Source: Oceanobacillus jeddahensis
GTDB lineage: Bacteria > Bacillota > Bacilli > Bacillales > Amphibacillaceae
Assembly (NCBI RefSeq): GCF_000750635.1
Contig: NZ_CCDM010000005.1
Span: forward strand, 372,001-436,000
Length of the DNA stretch: 64,000 nt
Direction: 5' to 3'
Part shown: in pieces, positions 59,582-64,000 of the stretch
Numbering within the stretch: position 1 is the stretch's first letter
Layout: every line of letters begins with the position of its first letter
Made by a program: the position numbers and the translations under genes
Notes under the pieces: generated by a model
What the model was told of the DNA's origin: nothing
Databases searched by the model: none
Seen by the model: only the letters and a program-made list of their open reading frames with translations

Positions 59582-60478
59582 TTGAAGCAAGGAACAATTA
59601 ATATATTACTAGTTATCACTATCATCTGCATATCCTTATCGGCAATACTTGTAAAATTATCGGATGCACCTTCTACCATTATGGTAATGTATCGGATGTT
59701 TTTGGCGTGTGTATTGATTTTTCCTATGGTTTTTAAATACCGGCATTCGTTTTCAAAAATAAAACGAAAAGAGTGGATAGCCATTGTATTTGCTGGTGTC
59801 TTTCTGGCAGGCCATTTTGGATTATGGTTTGAGTCTTTAAAACATACAACAGTGGCAAGTTCTACGTTAATTCTAGCCTTGCAGCCTGCAATTGCCTTAA
59901 TTGGAGGTCTGATTTTCTTTAAAGAAAAATTAGATATACGTATTGTAGTAGCAATGGGGATTGCTTTTATCGGTGTTGTTATTGTAGGAGGCGGAAGTTT
60001 AGGAAGCGGTAGTGCAGCTTTATATGGGAATATATTGTCCTTCCTGGCTGTTGTTTCTGTGGTGCTTTACTTAATGATTGGTCAACGAAATGTGAAATCC
60101 ATTAATCATTGGGTTTACAGCTTTTTAGTATTTATGGTTGCGGGGATAACAGTCGTAGTTATTAACCTCATTGGCGGCGTATCTTTTACAGGCTATAATA
60201 CAAATGACTGGCTGGTCTTTATCATGCTGGCTATTTTCCCAACAGGAGCACATATAATTTTTAATTTATTATTAAACTATGTAAATACAACGACCGTTTC
60301 AATGAGCACACTAGGAGAGCCGGTAGGTGCTTCGATATTGGCTGTCATTTTTTTACAAGAAATGCTTACACCTGTAGAGATGATTGGTGGCGTGCTGATT
60401 ATTGTCGGGATATTTTACTTTTTAAAATTGCAGGCAGGGTCAAAACAAGCTATTCCAAAAGAATCGGAAGGTGTATGA
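59582..60478 (+). CDS. EamA/DMT family permease
   Basis: 298 residues, about ten membrane helices in two EamA halves. Motifs shared with the permease at 2108-3019: LWFESLKHTTVASSTLILALQPAIALIG, TTTVSMSTLGEPVGASILAVIFLQE. Exporter or permease of unknown substrate. TTG start, set by GAGGAGGG about 8 bp upstream. A terminator follows, separating it from the ribose operon. Confidence 0.88.
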   Translation: MKQGTINILLVITIICISLSAILVKLSDAPSTIMVMYRMFLACVLIFPMVFKYRHSFSKIKRKEWIAIVFAGVFLAGHFGLWFESLKHTTVASSTLILALQPAIALIGGLIFFKEKLDIRIVVAMGIAFIGVVIVGGGSLGSGSAALYGNILSFLAVVSVVLYLMIGQRNVKSINHWVYSFLVFMVAGITVVVINLIGGVSFTGYNTNDWLVFIMLAIFPTGAHIIFNLLLNYVNTTTVSMSTLGEPVGASILAVIFLQEMLTPVEMIGGVLIIVGIFYFLKLQAGSKQAIPKESEGV

Positions 60479-60481
60479 AAA

Positions 60482-60517
60482 AAAGCGGATGGACCATATT
60501 TTTGGTTTATCCGCTTT
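60482..60517 (+). terminator. Terminator after the EamA gene
   Basis: AAAGCGGAT (60482-60490) pairs with ATCCGCTTT (60509-60517). Confidence 0.8.
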
Positions 60518-60560
60518 AATGATAAACGACAACTTCATAAACGATTAGAAATAAAAAGCA

Positions 60561-60589
60561 TTGACAACAAAAAGAAATCGTTTTAGAAT
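60561..60589 (+). promoter_or_regulatory. Sigma-A promoter of the rbsR operon
   Basis: TTGACA (60561-60566), 17-bp spacer, TAGAAT (60584-60589). Confidence 0.8.
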
Positions 60590-60592
60590 TAC

Positions 60593-60648
60593 ATGTAACG
60601 GGTTACATGAACCTGTTTTAAATTTCACGAATATGTAACGGGTTACAT
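60593..60648. promoter_or_regulatory. Two LacI-family operators in front of rbsR
   Basis: ATGTAACGGGTTACAT occurs twice, identical, at 60593-60608 and 60633-60648, exactly 40 bp apart. The first sits at the transcription start and the second downstream. The spacing would let a LacI-type dimer or tetramer block the promoter. Confidence 0.85.
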
Positions 60649-60670
60649 ATTCACAAAAAGGAGGAATGAT

Positions 60671-61645
60671 ATGGCGACTATTCGAGAGGTTGCGAAACTT
60701 GCCGGTGTATCTGTTGCTACTGTTTCCCGTGTAATGAATAAAAATGGATATATTAATGACAAAACAAAAGAAAAAGTAGAAGCAGCGATTAAAGAATTAG
60801 ATTATCGGCCCAATGATGTGGCTAGAACACTTTTTAAAGGGACATCTAAAATGATCGCCTTATTTGTACCAGATATTATGAACCCATTTTTTCCTAAACT
60901 AGCACGTGCGGTGGAAGATACTGCAAATAAGTCAGGCTATACATTTATCCTTTGTAATACAGATAACGATCGGGAGAAGGAAATGAAATACCTGCACAAC
61001 TTGCTGCAAAAAACAATTGGTGGTGTCGTGATGGTATCAAGCTCGATTCCTCTAGAAACATTAAATAAAGTAAATGTACCGATTGTAGCATTAGATAGAG
61101 AAATTGCTGATATGATATCTGTTACTGTGAATAACCGGACAGGTGCAATAGAAGCAGTGCGTCATTTGCAGGAGACTGGATGTAAACGAATTGCACATAT
61201 AAGCGGCCCAGAAGATACAACAAGTGCAGTAGAACGTAAAAAAGGTTATTTAGAAGCGGTGGGACAGGAAAATTGGTTTTCTGAAGAATATCTTATTCCG
61301 GGAGAATATACTTTTGATGGTGCTTACCAAGCAACAAAGGAATTAATAAAAAAACATCCTGAAATTGATGGTATTTTTGCTGCCAATGATTTAATGGGTG
61401 TAGGTGTTTTAAAGGCTGCTGAAGCTTTGAACTTACGTGTTCCGGAAGATTTATCTATCATCGGGTATGATGGAATTGAATTAGGGGAAATTACAACACC
61501 GGCACTGACAACAATGGGACAGCCAATTTATGAAATTGGAAAACGAGCTGCTGAAATAATTATTGATAGGATGGAAAATAATCAGAAGGAATTTGCTTCT
61601 GAACAATACAATGTTCAGCTAATCCATCGACAATCCACAAAGTAA
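60671..61645 (+). CDS. rbsR: LacI family repressor, RbsR-like
   Basis: 324 residues. Helix-turn-helix TIREVAKLAGVSVATVSRVMNKNGYINDKTKEKV, hinge helix RPNDVARTLFKG, then a periplasmic-binding-type domain (IALFVPDIMNPFFPKLARAVED, GCKRIAHISGPEDTTSA, IDGIFAANDLMGVGVLKA). It is followed by ribokinase, a nucleoside hydrolase and a permease, so the inducer should be ribose or a nucleoside breakdown product. Two identical operators lie between its promoter and start, so it represses itself and the operon. AAGGAGG precedes the ATG. Confidence 0.92.
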   Translation: MATIREVAKLAGVSVATVSRVMNKNGYINDKTKEKVEAAIKELDYRPNDVARTLFKGTSKMIALFVPDIMNPFFPKLARAVEDTANKSGYTFILCNTDNDREKEMKYLHNLLQKTIGGVVMVSSSIPLETLNKVNVPIVALDREIADMISVTVNNRTGAIEAVRHLQETGCKRIAHISGPEDTTSAVERKKGYLEAVGQENWFSEEYLIPGEYTFDGAYQATKELIKKHPEIDGIFAANDLMGVGVLKAAEALNLRVPEDLSIIGYDGIELGEITTPALTTMGQPIYEIGKRAAEIIIDRMENNQKEFASEQYNVQLIHRQSTK

Positions 61646-61658
61646 AGGAATGAATTGT

Positions 61659-62540
61659 ATGAAGAGAAAACCAAGGGTCTGTGTTGTTGGGAGTATCAAT
61701 ATGGACATGGTGACAACAACGGATAAAATGCCTAAGCAAGGGGAAACGATTCTCGGTAAATCATTCACAACACACCCTGGAGGCAAGGGAGCAAATCAGG
61801 CGATCGCAGCAGCCAGGCTTGGAGCCGATGTTGTCATGGTTGGAGCTATTGGTGATGATGCTTTTGGCAATAGTTTAAAAGCACGATTTCGTAATGAAGG
61901 CGCGAATGACGAAGCAATTATTACAGTTCCTCATGAATCAACAGGCGTTGCAACTATTATTCTTTCTGATGGAGATAATCGAATTATTGTTGCGCCGGGA
62001 GCAAATAAATATGTAACACCTGAAATGGTAAAAGAGAAGCAGGATAGTATCCTTTCCAGCGATATTGTTTTAATGCAGTTTGAGGTACCAATGGAAACCA
62101 TTGAGTATACTGTAGAGCTTGCTCATAAGCATGGTATCCCGGTTGTTATTAATCCGGCACCGTTTAATGAGATTCCGGAGAACGTTGTAGATAAGGTAAC
62201 ATTTATTACACCAAATGAATCTGAACTTTTAGCAATGGAGCAATCTATAGATACCTCGTCTATAAAATTAAAAATTATAGAGACAAGAGGAGATCAGGGT
62301 GTCGCTTTTACTTTGGCAGAAGGGAAAGAGAAAACAATTCCGTCTTTTAAAGCAAAGGTAAAAGATACGACGGGTGCAGGAGATACCTTTAATGGTGCTT
62401 TTGTTACAGAATATGTAAAAGAAAAAGATGTTGAAAAAGCAATTCGATTTGCTAATGCGGCAGCCTCTTTAGCTGTAGAAAAAATTGGAGCTCAGGAAGG
62501 CATGCCGAAAAGAGAAGATGTTGTAAAAAGAATGAGGTAG
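61659..62540 (+). CDS. rbsK: Ribokinase
   Basis: About 293 residues, PfkB family. VCVVGSINMDMVTTTDKMPKQGET at the start, the substrate loop HPGGKGANQAIAAARLGADV, and the ATP/anion-hole motif DTTGAGDTFNGAFV with the catalytic Asp near the C-terminus. It phosphorylates ribose to ribose-5-phosphate. ATG 61659 is preferred to 61650 because AAAGGA then has a normal gap. It lies 13 bp after rbsR. Ribose would come from the nucleoside hydrolase encoded next. Confidence 0.94.
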   Translation: MKRKPRVCVVGSINMDMVTTTDKMPKQGETILGKSFTTHPGGKGANQAIAAARLGADVVMVGAIGDDAFGNSLKARFRNEGANDEAIITVPHESTGVATIILSDGDNRIIVAPGANKYVTPEMVKEKQDSILSSDIVLMQFEVPMETIEYTVELAHKHGIPVVINPAPFNEIPENVVDKVTFITPNESELLAMEQSIDTSSIKLKIIETRGDQGVAFTLAEGKEKTIPSFKAKVKDTTGAGDTFNGAFVTEYVKEKDVEKAIRFANAAASLAVEKIGAQEGMPKREDVVKRMR

Positions 62541-62670
62541 AGACAGAGAGTTCTTTTCTTAAATAAGAGTAGTTCTTAGATTATCGAAACGGTTAATTTT
62601 AAAAAGAGAGACCTTCTGTTGTTTATAAAAGTGAATTTAAAAAGTCTATTAAAATATTGGAGGAATTGTC

Positions 62671-63591
62671 ATGAGTAAGAAGCCAGTTATTATTGATACA
62701 GATCCAGGAATTGATGACGCAGTTGCGTTAGGGATAGCTTTATACAGTGAAGAGCTTGATGTTCGTTTAATTACAACGGTAAATGGAAACGTTAACCTGG
62801 ATAAAGTTACTTATAATATATTGCGGTTAATGAAATTCTTTGATAAGCAGGTTCCCATAGCCAAAGGAGCTGCAACACCTTTGATTGTTGATCCTGTAGA
62901 TGCAAGTGATATCCATGGAGAGACAGGTATGGATGGGTATGATTTTGAAGAACCAGACAATGGTCTGCTTTTAGACGAACATGCAGTAACAGCGATGCGC
63001 AGAGAAATTTTAACAAGTGATGAACCAGTGACACTTGTACCTATTGGACCATTAACAAATATTGCTTTGTTATTTAGAACATATCCTGAAGTGAAACAAA
63101 ACATTAAGGAAATTATTATGATGGGAGGATCAACAGGCAGAGGAAACTCCTCCGTGATGGCTGAGTTTAATATTTATGCTGATCCAGAAGCAGCTAAAAT
63201 TGTTTTTGCAAGCGGTGTACCAATTGCTATGGCTGGGTTAGATGTTGGTCTGAAGGCACTTGTTTATCCAGAAGATAGTGAAATTTTAAAAGATATGAAT
63301 AAAACAGGGAATATGATTTATCATTTGTTTAAGAAATATCGTGGCGGAAGTTTTAATCATGGTTTGAAAATGTATGACAGTTGTGCAGTTGCTTATTTGC
63401 TTAAACCGGAATTATTTGAAGTAACGAATTGCTTTGTGGATGTTGAGTTAAACGGCGCATTAACAAAAGGGACAACAGTTGTTGACTTAAAAGGAAAAAT
63501 GAATAGACAGCCAAATGTAAATGTTTGTATCGATATTGATGCGAAAGAATTTAAAAAGTGGTTTATGGAAAGTATTCAAAAATGTATTTAA
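62671..63591 (+). CDS. Ribonucleoside hydrolase (IunH/Rih family)
   Basis: 306 residues. The calcium and ribose site begins IIDTDPGIDDAVALG (residues 7-21), the family hallmark; ITTVNGNVNLDKVT, IPIAKGAATPLI-type, DIHGETGMDGYDF, LVPIGPLTNIALL and MGGSTGRGNSSVMAEFNIYADPEAAKIVF follow, with LKMYDSCAVAYLL carrying the later site residues. It splits nucleosides into base and ribose; pyrimidine or purine preference is not certain. It follows ribokinase by 130 bp. GGAGG precedes the ATG. Confidence 0.93.
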   Translation: MSKKPVIIDTDPGIDDAVALGIALYSEELDVRLITTVNGNVNLDKVTYNILRLMKFFDKQVPIAKGAATPLIVDPVDASDIHGETGMDGYDFEEPDNGLLLDEHAVTAMRREILTSDEPVTLVPIGPLTNIALLFRTYPEVKQNIKEIIMMGGSTGRGNSSVMAEFNIYADPEAAKIVFASGVPIAMAGLDVGLKALVYPEDSEILKDMNKTGNMIYHLFKKYRGGSFNHGLKMYDSCAVAYLLKPELFEVTNCFVDVELNGALTKGTTVVDLKGKMNRQPNVNVCIDIDAKEFKKWFMESIQKCI

Positions 63592-63621
63592 GCGTTAACC
63601 ATTCATCGGAGGGGAACCATC

Positions 63622-64000
63622 ATGCTAGATAATTTTATTATGTATGGATCAGCTATATTAGCCGTTGTCGTCATTGTCTATATGCTAATTAAGAAAATGG
63701 ATATTAAAATTGCCCTGTTTTTAATGGGAATTGTTCTGCTTCTGATTAGTTTGGGAATGGGGAAAGACATTGTTTTCCAAGATTTTCAATCAACAGGTTC
63801 ATCCCTGCTTGATCCATTGCAAGTAATAGTTGAACAGTTTAAAGCAACACTAACTTCAGCAGGTTTAATTATTCTTATTCTGGGCGGATATACAGCGTAT
63901 ATGTCTTCTATTGGTGCGAATGATTTAACCGTTCAAGTGTTGACGAAGCCAATTAAAAAAGTAAAATCAGTTTATTTTTTAGTACCAATTACATTTTTAC
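63622..64000 (+). CDS. DcuC-family (C4-dicarboxylate-type) permease, 5' part
   Basis: The first 126 residues before the window ends. Hydrophobic segments ILAVVVIVYMLIKK and IALFLMGIVLLLISLGMG; then LLDPLQVIVEQFKATLTSAGLIILILGGYTAYMSSIGANDLTVQVLTKPI. The last stretch matches the DcuC pattern (GFAAYMTHIGANDMVVKLASKPL in E. coli). Full members have about 450 residues and 12 helices. The family is known for succinate and other C4-dicarboxylates, but its place after a nucleoside hydrolase suggests nucleoside or ribose-derived substrates. CGGAGGGG precedes the ATG. Confidence 0.82.
   Translation, partial: MLDNFIMYGSAILAVVVIVYMLIKKMDIKIALFLMGIVLLLISLGMGKDIVFQDFQSTGSSLLDPLQVIVEQFKATLTSAGLIILILGGYTAYMSSIGANDLTVQVLTKPIKKVKSVYFLVPITFL

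Overview
The window is low-GC Firmicute chromosome. Gene order and protein types point to Bacillaceae, most likely Oceanobacillus or a close relative. The main argument is a block that follows the Bacillus subtilis ydc order: rhomboid, acpS, ydcC lipoprotein, ndoAI-ndoA, rsbRSTUVW-sigB-rsbX, tex, SprT-like protein, then a tRNA cluster. Shine-Dalgarno sites are strong, GTG and TTG starts are common, and genes often end in intrinsic terminators. The species call is inference.

Layout. 1-10.6 kb: end of a YppG-like gene, a carboxylesterase, DegV and EamA proteins, the cold-shock-type RNA helicase cshA behind a long leader with two hairpins, an acetyltransferase, nagB-nagE for N-acetylglucosamine use, a prepilin peptidase and a rhomboid protease. 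10.7-21.7 kb: acpS, the NAD(P)HX repair enzyme, a YdcC lipoprotein, the NdoAI/NdoA toxin-antitoxin pair, a HAD phosphatase, and the whole sigma-B stressosome and partner-switching module. The usual alr gene is missing from between ydcC and ndoAI. 21.8-27.9 kb: tex, a catalase under a probable PerR box, the SprT-like protein, and eight tRNA genes (Asn, Ser, Glu, Asp, Gln, Lys, Leu, Leu).

27.9-34.5 kb is a decayed integrated element. A broken tyrosine integrase reads towards the last tRNA-Leu, and a degenerate second copy of the tRNA 3' half plus its downstream flank lies 6.5 kb further on. This is the same type of site that ICEBs1 uses in B. subtilis. Between the ends are a YfiT-like protein, a HIRAN protein, a frameshifted DUF6414-like gene, an SDR/TetR pair, a PadR/glyoxalase pair and copies of a roughly 95-bp repeat.

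34.7-45.3 kb is a patchwork of efflux, redox and regulatory genes with many gene relics. It includes an HxlR-controlled oxidoreductase locus whose control region is duplicated in inverted orientation. Three copies of a small palindromic element (IS200/IS605-type PATE), plus one vestige, occur across the window. One copy splits an acetyltransferase gene so cleanly that removing it in silico restores the reading frame exactly.

45.6-64 kb: a symporter / threonine aldolase / GntR operon, a methyltransferase, AlkD, a lipoprotein with three repeats, a kinase-like protein behind a yybP-ykoY manganese riboswitch, an Aquifex-type aconitase followed by a tiny two-motif zinc-finger protein, three acetyltransferases, an SDR, an EamA permease, and a LacI-controlled operon (rbsR, rbsK, nucleoside hydrolase, DcuC-type permease) that looks built to take up and break down ribonucleosides. 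No CRISPR array, rRNA gene or intact transposase gene was seen.
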